33,095 nucleotides of DNA from Nitrosopumilaceae archaeon. Its GTDB lineage: Archaea; Thermoproteota; Nitrososphaeria; Nitrososphaerales; Nitrosopumilaceae. Made by a program: the position numbers and the translations under genes. Position 1 is the first letter of the stretch; the number at the start of each line of letters is the position of its first letter. The notes under the pieces were generated by a model. It saw nothing but the letters and a program-made list of their open reading frames with translations, was not told where the DNA came from and made no database searches. The DNA is taken from positions 1 to 33,095 of the forward strand of contig UYNY03000102.1 in assembly GCA_900620265.3 (NCBI GenBank). The letters run 5' to 3'. Of this stretch, positions 14,466 through 22,222 are shown piece after piece.

Positions 14466-15527
14466 ATGGGCACGAACCTCCTGGTGCTCGTGTCGGCATC
14501 GGCGGCCGCCATGGTGCTCGTATCCGTGGGCTACCAGCCGCTACACGACTATGCAGAGTACAAGGCGGAGCGCGCCCCCTACCTGCCCATAGCCGGCCTA
14601 AAGCCGGAGTTTGAGCCCCTGCTGATAGAGCCGCTCGCGGACAGGCCCAGGATCAGGCATCCGGGGGAGACGGAGGTCGGCTACTCGTACGCGGAGTACC
14701 ATCCCGGGGACGGGTCCGTCACGCTCACGTACGACGACACGTACTATAATGCCCACGGCATGCACCTCGGATACAGGGAGCCCAGCGGCCAGGTCCACAA
14801 CCAGACGTACCACCCGGGCCAGACGTTCGCGTACGCGTGCCAGGAGCTCGACGGGTTCAACCGGGTCGGCATGTTCCAGTACAGGGGCGCCGGCTCGTTC
14901 CACGGGGCCACCACGCTAAAGCTGGTGCACTTTGACCTGCTGGTTCCAGACACCGTGCCGTGCGACTTTCCCGGGTACCTAGTGAACACGGTCGACATCT
15001 ATGACGCGGGCTGGTTTGACGGCTCCTACGACCTCGAGCCGTACGGAGGCCCGCCCGAGAACGCGACCGAGCACGAGATCAGGTACGTGCTGCCAGTAAG
15101 GCACATGGTAAAGGAGCTCCCGTTTACGGTCGACGCCATCCAGCCAAAGCACCTGCCGGTGGGGACCCCCGGGTACATGATCGACCTCAACCCCGACGGC
15201 TCGATCACCGTGGAGTATACGGCCGACGGCGTGAAGCTCGTGCGCACGTACGAGCCCGGGCAGTCGTTCGTGACGAGCTGCCTGAACGAGGGCGACACGA
15301 CCATGCTCGGCGTCCACTACCACCGGGGGGTCGAGGAGGTCTACGGCAAGGACGGCACCTCGCTGGTGCTCGGCTGGTTCAAGGGGTACACAAAGTCCCC
15401 CGTGCCGTGCACGTACCCCGACTATGTCACGGACCTAGTCGACGTGGTGGACGCGGGCATGCTGGACCGCCACTATTACATGAAGTTCTACGACTGGAGC
15501 ATCGAGCCGTTCGGCGGGCCCCCCTAG
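14466..15527 (+). CDS. secreted or anchored protein with two copies of one domain, unknown function
   Basis: The 353-residue protein has an N-terminal hydrophobic segment (residues 4-22) that acts as signal peptide or anchor. Two homologous units follow, at about 65-197 and 230-353. Each has a YHPGQTF / YEPGQSF motif (115-121 and 262-268) and a cysteine 8 residues after the PGQ (C125, C272). Each then has a second cysteine in VPCDFPGY / VPCTYPDY (C166, C315), a VDIYDAG / VDVVDAG turn and a closing EPYGGPP / EPFGGPP. One disulfide per unit is likely. I do not recognise the domain. The start ATG is ten bases after the previous stop. Confidence 0.78.
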   Translation: MGTNLLVLVSASAAAMVLVSVGYQPLHDYAEYKAERAPYLPIAGLKPEFEPLLIEPLADRPRIRHPGETEVGYSYAEYHPGDGSVTLTYDDTYYNAHGMHLGYREPSGQVHNQTYHPGQTFAYACQELDGFNRVGMFQYRGAGSFHGATTLKLVHFDLLVPDTVPCDFPGYLVNTVDIYDAGWFDGSYDLEPYGGPPENATEHEIRYVLPVRHMVKELPFTVDAIQPKHLPVGTPGYMIDLNPDGSITVEYTADGVKLVRTYEPGQSFVTSCLNEGDTTMLGVHYHRGVEEVYGKDGTSLVLGWFKGYTKSPVPCTYPDYVTDLVDVVDAGMLDRHYYMKFYDWSIEPFGGPP

Positions 15528-15579
15528 CCCCACGCGCATGTTACGCCGGGAACGGGACGCGGGGGATGCGCCGCCCGGG

Positions 15580-15756
15580 TCACACCGGCGTCTTTCTGCC
15601 GCCGGGCGGCTTGAGGAACTCGCGCCTCTCGCGCCGCCTCCTCTCGGCCTCCTTCCGCCTCTTGTGGGACCTGTACAGGTGGATCCCGTACAGTATCGAC
15701 CCTGCAAGGACCACCGGGGCCGCCAGGTCCCAGGCGCTCGGCTCGTCGTCACCCAT
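15580..15756 (-). CDS. small single-TM protein with a strongly basic tail, unknown function (58 residues)
   Basis: The minus strand encodes MGDDEPSAWDLAAP, a transmembrane segment (about residues 10-28, VVLAGSILYGIHLY) and then a tail with HKRRKEAERRRRERREF, ending PPGGRKTPV. An acidic N-terminus and a very basic C-terminus imply that the tail is cytoplasmic. A TATA-like element 27 nt upstream of the ATG supports expression. A decayed second copy lies at 12871-13032 in the same orientation, and the pair brackets the two secreted-protein genes. No family is recognised. Confidence 0.75.
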   Translation of the reverse strand: MGDDEPSAWDLAAPVVLAGSILYGIHLYRSHKRRKEAERRRRERREFLKPPGGRKTPV

Positions 15757-15779
15757 GCCACGCCTGCGGCGGGGCCCGG

Positions 15780-15786
15780 GATATAG
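15780..15786 (-). promoter_or_regulatory. TATA box of the small single-TM protein
   Basis: The minus strand reads CTATATC, centred 27 nt upstream of the ATG at 15756. Confidence 0.6.
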
Positions 15787-15822
15787 GCGACACTGCGCGA
15801 CCGTGCTTACCGTCCTTACCTT

Positions 15823-17253
15823 TCAGACCACCGAGACGTCGTGCGGCTGGCTCTCGGCGAACCCGGCCCGCGACATCTTGATGAACTCGGCGTTCTCCTG
15901 CATCTGCGGGATCGTGTGCGCCCCGCAGTAGCTGAGCCCGGAGCGGAGCCCGCCCGCGAGCTGCTTTATGATGTCGGTGACCGACCCCTTGTGCGGCACC
16001 ATCGCCTCGACGCCCTCGGCGACATAGTCGTTCAGGTCCGCGTCCGGCGGCGGGGCGGCGCCCTCCTTTGCCTTGCGCCCGATCGAGGCGGCAAGCGACG
16101 CCATGCCGCGGTACACCTTGAAGCGCTTGCCGTTCTTGGTAAGGACGGTCCCCGGCGACTCGTCGGTCCCCCCGAGCATGCCGCCGAGCATCACGGACGA
16201 GGCGCCGGCGGCCAGCGCCTTTGTCGCGTCGCCGGACGTCCTGGTGCCGCCGTCTGATATCAGCGGTACGCCGTGGTCGCGGCACGCCGCGGCGCAGTCC
16301 ATCACGGCGGTCAGCTGCGGCACGCCCGACCCCGTGACGACGCGCGTGATGCAGATGGAACCGGACCCCACGCCGACCTTTACGGCGTCGACGCCGGCCC
16401 TGATCAGGTCCTCGGCGCCAGCCGCCGTCGCGATGTTGCCCGCGATGAGCTCGCAGTCGGGGAACGCCTTTTTTATGCTGCGGACGGTGCCAAGCTCGTT
16501 CTCGCTGTGGCCGTGCGCGATATCTACCACAAGCACGTCGGCCCCGGCGCCGAGCAGCGCCTCGCTGCGCTCCAAAAAGTCGCCCCTGACGCCGACGGCC
16601 GCGCCCACCAGCGGCCTCCCCTTGCCGTCCTTTGAGGCGTCCGGATAGTCGGCCGCGTTGGTGATGTCCTTGCTGGTCACCAGCCCGCGGATCTGCCCCG
16701 TGCCGTCGGTGATGGGCAGCTTTTCGATCCTGTGCTCGTGCATCAGCCGCTTTGCCTCCTCCGCCGAGACGCCGGGCCTCGCAGTGACGACGTCACGCGT
16801 CATGACGTCGGCGACCCGGCCGGCGTGATCCGCGAACAGGAGGTCCCTCTCGGTGATGATGCCGGCGAGCCTGCCGTCGGGACCTGCCACCAGCAGCCCC
16901 GAGACGCCCTTCTCCGCCGCGTACGCCAGGGCGCCGCCCACCGTCCGGTCCGGCGGTATGGTGTACGGGCTCTCGATGACGACGCTGCCCGAGCGCTTTA
17001 CCTTTAGCACCTCGCCGGCCTGCTCGGCGATCGTCAGGAAGCGGTGTATGATGCCGATGCCGCCGGCCCGGGCCATCGCGACTGCCATCGACGACTCTGT
17101 GACCGTGTCCATGTTGGCGCTCACGAACGGGATGTTCAGCCGGATGTTCCTCGAGAGCCGCGTCCCGAGGTCCGTCTGGCTCCTGCTGGAGATGTCAGAG
17201 TACTTGGGGACGAGTAGAACGTCGTCAAAGGTAAGCCCGTCCCGGATCTCCAA
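15823..17253 (-). CDS. guaB: inosine-5'-monophosphate dehydrogenase
   Basis: The 476-residue enzyme oxidises IMP to XMP with NAD, the first committed step to GMP. It begins MEIRDGLTFDDVLLVPK, the usual family start. Two CBS domains lie at about residues 90-200, inserted in the barrel (VADVMTRDVVTARPG). The catalytic Cys301 sits in VGVGSGSICITR. The phosphate-binding SDGGTRTSGD and the flap residues of KVYRGMASLAA are present. The start is a TTG. A TATA-like TTATAATC about 33 nt upstream implies a leader of only a few bases. guaA lies 2.3 kb away on the other strand. Confidence 0.95.
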   Translation of the reverse strand: MEIRDGLTFDDVLLVPKYSDISSRSQTDLGTRLSRNIRLNIPFVSANMDTVTESSMAVAMARAGGIGIIHRFLTIAEQAGEVLKVKRSGSVVIESPYTIPPDRTVGGALAYAAEKGVSGLLVAGPDGRLAGIITERDLLFADHAGRVADVMTRDVVTARPGVSAEEAKRLMHEHRIEKLPITDGTGQIRGLVTSKDITNAADYPDASKDGKGRPLVGAAVGVRGDFLERSEALLGAGADVLVVDIAHGHSENELGTVRSIKKAFPDCELIAGNIATAAGAEDLIRAGVDAVKVGVGSGSICITRVVTGSGVPQLTAVMDCAAACRDHGVPLISDGGTRTSGDATKALAAGASSVMLGGMLGGTDESPGTVLTKNGKRFKVYRGMASLAASIGRKAKEGAAPPPDADLNDYVAEGVEAMVPHKGSVTDIIKQLAGGLRSGLSYCGAHTIPQMQENAEFIKMSRAGFAESQPHDVSVV

Positions 17254-17281
17254 TTATACCCCGCCGGCCCGGGCCCGGATT

Positions 17282-17289
17282 GATTATAA
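17282..17289 (-). promoter_or_regulatory. probable TATA box of guaB
   Basis: The minus strand reads TTATAATC about 33 nt upstream of the guaB TTG. It overlaps the last codons of folP. The spacing is longer than at most genes here. Confidence 0.45.
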
Positions 17290-18120
17290 GCCTTTGCCGG
17301 GGCGCAGCAGCCGCGCAACGCCGGCCGCGTCCCTGCTCTCTGCCACGTCGTGGGTGCGTATGACGTCGGCCCCGTATATGACGGCGGCCGCCTCGGCCGC
17401 AAGCGATCCGGCAAGGCGCCCCTCCGGCCCCCTGCCTACCACCTCGCCGATGAACGACTTTCGCGAGACGGAGACGAGCACGGGATACCCGCGGATCCGC
17501 GATATTTCACGGATCGCCCGCGCGTCCCTCCCGGCCCACCCGCCGCGTATCCGCGTCACGGGGCCGCTGCCGGACCTGCGGAAGAACCCGATCGCAGGAT
17601 CCAGCAGTATGCCGGACGCGCCGCACCTGCGCGCGATGCGGACGCTCCTAGAGAGCGGCCCGGCCACCCCGGCTCCACCGGTCCCCCCCGGCCTGTGGGC
17701 GCACAGCACCACGGCGGGGCGGCGCTCTGCAACCAGGTCCGGCATGCGCGGGTCCCCCTGCAGCCCCGTCACGTCGTTGATGATAGAGGCCCCCTCGTCG
17801 AGGGCGGCCCTTGCGGGCCCGGCCCGGTACGTGTCGACCGATATAGGCAGGTTCGTGGCGCCGGCCACCGCGCGCACGGCGGCCGCCACCCGGGCCGCCT
17901 CCGTCCGCTCGGGGACCCGCGTCCGCAGGTAGGGGGCCGTCGACATGCCGCCGACGTCCACAAAGTCGGCCCCGTCGTCCTCCATCCGCCTCGCCGCCCC
18001 GGCGATCCCGCGGGCGCCCGTGCGCACCGACCCCCGGTAGAACGACTCGGGGCTGGCGTTGAGCACCCCCATTATCCGGACGGGGCACCTGCCGCCCACG
18101 CGCACCCCCGCGATGTCCAC
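17284..18120 (-). CDS. folP: dihydropteroate synthase-like protein
   Basis: The protein (278 residues from the GTG at 18120) has the dihydropteroate synthase motifs in order: IMGVLNASPESFYRG near the N-terminus, DFVDVGGMSTAP, PISVDTYRAGPARAA, a GASIINDVTG strand, SVSRKSFIG and a closing IRTHDV. The family condenses hydroxymethylpterin pyrophosphate with p-aminobenzoate or a related amine. It diverges from mptE, which makes the pyrophosphate donor, so both serve folate or methanopterin-type C1 carrier synthesis. A TTG at 18144 would add eight codons. The GTG was preferred because it fits the family N-terminus and a weak TATA-like element 26 nt upstream. Confidence 0.87.
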   Translation of the reverse strand: MDIAGVRVGGRCPVRIMGVLNASPESFYRGSVRTGARGIAGAARRMEDDGADFVDVGGMSTAPYLRTRVPERTEAARVAAAVRAVAGATNLPISVDTYRAGPARAALDEGASIINDVTGLQGDPRMPDLVAERRPAVVLCAHRPGGTGGAGVAGPLSRSVRIARRCGASGILLDPAIGFFRRSGSGPVTRIRGGWAGRDARAIREISRIRGYPVLVSVSRKSFIGEVVGRGPEGRLAGSLAAEAAAVIYGADVIRTHDVAESRDAAGVARLLRPGKGL

Positions 18121-18123
18121 ACG

Positions 18124-18150
18124 TTTATCAAAACCCCGGGGCAATTAGAG
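18124..18150. promoter_or_regulatory. overlapping divergent promoters of folP and mptE
   Basis: TTTATCAA at 18124-18131 is about 26 nt before the mptE ATG at 18154. On the minus strand, CTAATTG near 18146 is 26 nt before the folP GTG at 18120. The two elements face each other within about 25 bases, so assembly of one complex may exclude the other. Confidence 0.5.
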
Positions 18151-18153
18151 TAT

Positions 18154-18888
18154 ATGGCGGTGCGCGGCTGGAGGGCCATCTACAGGCAGATAGTGGACGA
18201 GTTCGGGTACGACGAGGCGGCCGACAGGCGGGCTGCGCGCGACCTGGGGGGGATCCTGGCGGGGGCGCGGGACGCCGGGCCCCGGGTATCCTCGCTGGTG
18301 CGCGGCAGGCCGGTCCTGGTGGCCGGCGCCGGCCCCTCGCTCGGCGCGGCGATGCCGCTGATCAGGCAGGCCCGCGCCACCAGGATCGCGGCGGGTAGCG
18401 CGGCCGGCGCCCTGCTCCGCGCGGGGATCACCCCCGAGATCATAGTGACGGACCTTGACGGGGATCTCGAGCCCCTCCTCGGGTGCCCCGCGGGCCCGGT
18501 CTATGTCGTGCACGCGCACGGCGACAACGGGCACCTGCTTCACCACGCCGCGTCGTTCAAGAGGTGCCTCGGCACGGCCCAGGCCGGGGCGTCAGGCATG
18601 GTGGCCGACTATGGGGGGTTCACCGACGGCGACAGGGCCGTCTTTCTGGCGCGCCACTTTGGGGCCTCAAGGATCGTCCTGGCGGGCATGGACTTTGGGA
18701 CCCGGATAGGGAGGCACTCGCGCACGCCGGCCCGGGAGCGCCGCGCAAAGCTGGCAAAGCTGGACGCGGGCAGGCGGGTCCTCGAGTGGCTGGCGTCGCG
18801 GCCGGGCCCGCCCATCTATACGATCTCCGGCGGGCTGGAGGGCCCCGCCCGGATCCGGCCGGGCGGGATGGCCCGCCTGCTGGAATGA
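18154..18888 (+). CDS. mptE: 6-hydroxymethyl-7,8-dihydropterin pyrophosphokinase, archaeal MptE type
   Basis: The 244-residue protein matches the archaeal MptE/DUF115 fold, not bacterial FolK. It has PVLVAGAGPSLG (residues 53-64), then PEIIVTDLDGD (94-104, a probable metal and phosphate site), VVHAHGDNG and RIVLAGMDFG. MptE transfers pyrophosphate from ATP to hydroxymethyldihydropterin, giving the substrate for dihydropteroate synthase. The divergent folP next door fits this role. The ATG is placed by the TATA-like element 26 nt upstream. The longer open frame through folP is shadow. Confidence 0.85.
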   Translation: MAVRGWRAIYRQIVDEFGYDEAADRRAARDLGGILAGARDAGPRVSSLVRGRPVLVAGAGPSLGAAMPLIRQARATRIAAGSAAGALLRAGITPEIIVTDLDGDLEPLLGCPAGPVYVVHAHGDNGHLLHHAASFKRCLGTAQAGASGMVADYGGFTDGDRAVFLARHFGASRIVLAGMDFGTRIGRHSRTPARERRAKLAKLDAGRRVLEWLASRPGPPIYTISGGLEGPARIRPGGMARLLE

Positions 18889-18889
18889 G

Positions 18890-18896
18890 TTTAATA
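18890..18896 (+). promoter_or_regulatory. TATA box of the guaA operon
   Basis: TTTAATA directly follows the mptE stop and is centred 26 nt upstream of the ATG at 18919. The three-gene guaA unit therefore has its own promoter. Confidence 0.6.
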
Positions 18897-18918
18897 CCGA
18901 GCCTGCCGGCGGCCGCGC

Positions 18919-19512
18919 ATGTCGGGCGAGAAGGTCAGGGACGCCGTCTCCGTAAAGGAGCACATCGAGGGCCGGATATCAGAGTGCCACGCCGAGCTCG
19001 AGATGCTCGAGAAGAACCTTGCCATAGTGAACGAGTCGCTAAAGGGGTCGAGCTTTTCGAGGGCCTCGGAGCTTGACCGCGGGACCGGGGCGCCGGCCGG
19101 CGAGGGGGCCGGGGGGCCGGACGTAGGGCCGGACGGGGGGCCCCCCGAGGAGCACGACGCCGAACCGGATGCCGAACAGGGCGCCGCGCGGGACGACGGC
19201 GCGGTCGAGATCCGCGGCGACGACGGGTCGACTATCGCGGCAGCCTATGTCACCCCCGAGAGCGTCCGGATCGTGCTGGACGAGGGCGTCGCCGTCGGGG
19301 AGGACGTGCCGCCGTTCAGGTCGTTCTTCATCGAGAGGGTCGTCGGCGGCATGAGGGGGCAGGCGCCCGAGATCGAGTGCTCCGTGACGAGGCGGGGCGA
19401 GCACATCGGCGAGATCACCATCAGGAACTACGGGGGCGGGGGCAGGGCCGACGAGCTGCTCAGCAGCGCCGGCTGGTCCCTGCGCAGGATGCTCGAAAAG
19501 GCGGGTGGATAG
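18919..19512 (+). CDS. coiled-coil protein upstream of guaA, unknown function (197 residues)
   Basis: Residues 1-50 form a charged helix suited to a coiled coil (VKEHIEGRISECHAELEML). A low-complexity acidic Gly/Pro linker follows to about residue 100, then a compact C-terminal domain of about 95 residues (AYVTPESVRIVLDEG, FRSFFIERVVGGMRGQ, ADELLSSAGWSLRRML). No metal or catalytic motif is apparent and I recognise no family. Its stop overlaps the guaA start by one base (TAGTG), so the two are translationally coupled. Confidence 0.75.
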   Translation: MSGEKVRDAVSVKEHIEGRISECHAELEMLEKNLAIVNESLKGSSFSRASELDRGTGAPAGEGAGGPDVGPDGGPPEEHDAEPDAEQGAARDDGAVEIRGDDGSTIAAAYVTPESVRIVLDEGVAVGEDVPPFRSFFIERVVGGMRGQAPEIECSVTRRGEHIGEITIRNYGGGGRADELLSSAGWSLRRMLEKAGG

Positions 19513-21023
19513 TGGACCGCATACTGGTGCTTGACTTTGGGTCGCAGTACAGCCACCTCATCTGCAGGCGCATCCGCGACATGTCAGTCTACGCGGAGCT
19601 TGCCCCCCACGACGCCCCGCTCGAGCCGGGCGGCGCCAGCGGCGTAATACTGTCAGGCGGCCCCGAGAGCGTCTACGCGGAGGGGGCCCCTCGCCCTCAC
19701 CCGTCCGTCTTTGAGGCCGGCGTCCCCGTCCTCGGGATCTGCTACGGCCACCAGCTGGTCGTAGAGAGGTTCGGCGGGCGCGTCCGCCGCGCAAACCGCG
19801 AGTACGGGTCCTCGGAGCTCGAGGTGGTGGACGGCGCCGGGCTGCTCGGCGGGATCGGCGGGTCGGTCCGCGCCTGGATGAGCCACGGCGACGAGGCCGA
19901 GGAGGTGCCGCCGGGGTTCGAGGTGATAGGCAGGACGGGCGCGTCGGCGGCGGCGGCCATCGCGATGCGCGAGAGGCGCGTCTACGGGATCCAGTTCCAC
20001 CCGGAGGTGGCGCACACCGAGCGCGGCTCGAGGATACTTGAGAACTTTGCCGTCGGCATCTGCGGCGCAAAAAAGGAGTGGACGATGGAGGGGTTTGCAG
20101 AGTCGGCCATGTCGTCCATATCGGCCACCGGGGGGAGGATCCTCTGCGGGGTTAGCGGCGGGATCGACTCGTCGGTCGCCGCGCTTCTGATACACAGGGC
20201 CGCCGGCGACAGGCTCACCTGCGTCCTCGTGGACAACGGGCTGCTCCGCGAGGGCGAGCGCGAGGAGGCAGAGTCGGTCCTGCGCGGGCTCGGGATCAAC
20301 CTCGAGACGGTGGACGCGTCAGAGAGGTTCCTTGCCAGGCTCAGGGGCGTCTCTGACCCGGAGGAGAAGAGGATGGCAGTCGGCGACGAGTTTGCGCGCG
20401 TCTTTACAGAGTTTGCAAGGGAGAGGGGCCCGTTCAGGTGGCTCGCCCAGGGGACGCTCTACCCCGACGTCATCGAGAGCGGCTCGGCAAAGGGGCCGGC
20501 GTCGGTGATAAAGTCCCACCACAACGTGGGGGGCCTCCCGTCCTGGCTGGGCCTCGAGGTGCTCGAGCCGCTCCGCGACCTCTACAAGGACGAGGTGCGC
20601 AAGGTGGCCCGGGTGCTGGGGATCCCCGGCAGCGTATCTGCCAGGCACCCGTTCCCGGGGCCCGGCCTGGCAGTCAGGGTGATCGGGGAGGTGACCCCCG
20701 CAAAGCTGCAGATCGCAAGGTCGGCAGGCCGCATAGTCGAGGAGGAGCTGAGGGGGGCCGGCCTCTACGGGTCCGTCTGGCAGGCGTACGCGGCGGTCGG
20801 GGACGACATGGCCGTGGGCGTCGTGGGGGACGAGAGGAGGCATGGAAATATAGTAATAGTCCGGGTGGTGGACTCGGTCGACGCGATGACGGCGGACTGG
20901 ACGAGGCTCCCGCACGGGGTCCTGGAGGGGATAAGCAACCGGATAACCAACGAGATAGAGGGTGCCGCGTGGGTGGCCTACGCGATATCCAGCAAGCCGC
21001 CTGCCACCATCGAGCCGCAGTGA
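19512..21023 (+). CDS. guaA: GMP synthase (glutamine-hydrolysing), single chain
   Basis: The 503-residue protein aminates XMP to GMP. The glutaminase domain carries Cys77 in GICYGHQLV with His163 and Glu165 in QFHPEVAHTE. The ATP-pyrophosphatase domain has the P-loop SGGIDSS (215-221), and the C-terminal dimerisation domain ends with the family signature ISNRITNEIEG...SSKPPATIE. Many euryarchaea split this enzyme into two proteins, but here it is fused. The start is a GTG overlapping the upstream stop, which agrees with the family N-terminus RILVLDFGSQY. Confidence 0.95.
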   Translation: MDRILVLDFGSQYSHLICRRIRDMSVYAELAPHDAPLEPGGASGVILSGGPESVYAEGAPRPHPSVFEAGVPVLGICYGHQLVVERFGGRVRRANREYGSSELEVVDGAGLLGGIGGSVRAWMSHGDEAEEVPPGFEVIGRTGASAAAAIAMRERRVYGIQFHPEVAHTERGSRILENFAVGICGAKKEWTMEGFAESAMSSISATGGRILCGVSGGIDSSVAALLIHRAAGDRLTCVLVDNGLLREGEREEAESVLRGLGINLETVDASERFLARLRGVSDPEEKRMAVGDEFARVFTEFARERGPFRWLAQGTLYPDVIESGSAKGPASVIKSHHNVGGLPSWLGLEVLEPLRDLYKDEVRKVARVLGIPGSVSARHPFPGPGLAVRVIGEVTPAKLQIARSAGRIVEEELRGAGLYGSVWQAYAAVGDDMAVGVVGDERRHGNIVIVRVVDSVDAMTADWTRLPHGVLEGISNRITNEIEGAAWVAYAISSKPPATIEPQ

Positions 21024-21379
21024 TGCCCATGGACTATGACGGCCTCTGCGACGAGATACTCCGGTGCGACCCCGGGATCAGGTACGTGGCAGTCTATGAC
21101 TATGGCGAGCTGCATGACAGGACCCGGAAGGGCGAGGAGAGCCTCCTCTCCAGGGAGGAGACCGAGATGTCCCTCTCCCAGGCCGTCTACAGGTGGTCCA
21201 CCAGGAAGAAGACGACGGACAAGATAGGCAGGCCGATCTTTGCGCTGGCAAAGTATGAAAAGATCTACAGGATCACGTTCCCGATATCGGGCGCCGGCCT
21301 GGTGCTGATAAGCGCCGACCTCGAGGCCGACGTGATGGGGATCATAGAAAAGGCGACCGCCATAAGGTCGCGGTACTAG
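21023..21379 (+). CDS. small conserved-looking protein downstream of guaA, unknown function (118 residues)
   Basis: The protein begins MPMDYDGLCDEILRCDPGIR. It has a strand-turn pattern (YVAVYDYGELHD), a charged helix with RWSTRKKTTDKIG and a hydrophobic strand pair (YRITFPISGAGLVLISADLE). The arrangement is reminiscent of a small sensor or roadblock-like fold, but that is a guess. The ATG overlaps the guaA stop by one base (TGATG), so it is the third gene of the operon. Confidence 0.75.
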   Translation: MPMDYDGLCDEILRCDPGIRYVAVYDYGELHDRTRKGEESLLSREETEMSLSQAVYRWSTRKKTTDKIGRPIFALAKYEKIYRITFPISGAGLVLISADLEADVMGIIEKATAIRSRY

Positions 21380-21382
21380 GGA

Positions 21383-22222
21383 TCACGCGGGGGGCGGGGC
21401 CGCCGTGCCGGAGATGCAGGCGCCCAGCGCGCCGGCGTCCGCGCCGAGCGCGCCCCTGGCCACCGGGACGCCGCAGAGGCGCCGCGCGTACGACATCCCG
21501 GCGTCAAGCAGGCCGGCGTCGGCCACCCCGCCGCCGACCACCAGCACGTCGGGGCGCGCGTCGCGCGCCAGCCCGGCAAGGCATGTAGCAAGGTCGGCCG
21601 CTACGCGCGCGCGCCACGCGTCGCCGGCCCCGCCGGGCGCGCCCATCCTGCCGCCGACCATCTGGCGCCATGATACGGCGAGCGAGGCGCCGCCGAGGTA
21701 CGCCTCGACGCACCCGCGCCCGCCGCACCCGCACCTTGCGCCGCCCGGCTGCATCACGCTGTGCCCCCACTCGTGGGCCGCCCCCTTGTCGCGGGATATC
21801 CGGCCCTCCCTTACCAGCCCGCTGCCGACGCCCGTCCCGAAGACGGCCCCAAGGACCAGCCCGAACCCGCGGCCGGCGCCAAGCAGCGACTCTGCCAGGG
21901 TAAAGCAGTCGGCGTCGTTCTCGAGCGTTATCGGCATGCCGAGCGCCGCCTCAAGGTCCGGCCCCAGCGGCATCCCGTCAAGGCACCTTGCGTTGCCGGC
22001 GCCCGTCGAGCCGAGCCCCGGCGGGGTGCCGGGCGCGCAGACGCCGACGGAGCCGGGGGGATCCCCGCCTGACACCTCTGATACCAGGCCCGAGATGGCG
22101 CGCACCGCCTCCTGGTAGGCGGGGGGAGTCGGGATCCGCCTGCGGGATGACACGCGGCCGCCATTTACAGCAAGGGCCAGGATCTTCGTCCCGCCCACGT
22201 CGATGCCGACCCTGGCGGTCAG
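21383..22222 (-). CDS. ROK-family sugar kinase (glucokinase-like)
   Basis: The protein has about 279 residues and the ROK kinase features. These are the phosphate loop GIDVGGTKILALAV at the N-terminus, the catalytic aspartate in ENDADCF, a GTGVGSGLV loop and the ROK zinc signature HEWGHSV...CGCGGRGCVEAYLGG, followed by DVLVVGGGVADAG. It should phosphorylate a hexose or N-acyl hexosamine with ATP, but the substrate cannot be told. No ATG, GTG or TTG lies at a sensible place. The only start matching the family N-terminus is a CTG (22220-22222) that overlaps the thermosome stop as CTGA. A GTG about 35 codons upstream, inside the thermosome gene, is the alternative. Confidence 0.85.
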   Translation of the reverse strand: MTARVGIDVGGTKILALAVNGGRVSSRRRIPTPPAYQEAVRAISGLVSEVSGGDPPGSVGVCAPGTPPGLGSTGAGNARCLDGMPLGPDLEAALGMPITLENDADCFTLAESLLGAGRGFGLVLGAVFGTGVGSGLVREGRISRDKGAAHEWGHSVMQPGGARCGCGGRGCVEAYLGGASLAVSWRQMVGGRMGAPGGAGDAWRARVAADLATCLAGLARDARPDVLVVGGGVADAGLLDAGMSYARRLCGVPVARGALGADAGALGACISGTAAPPPA

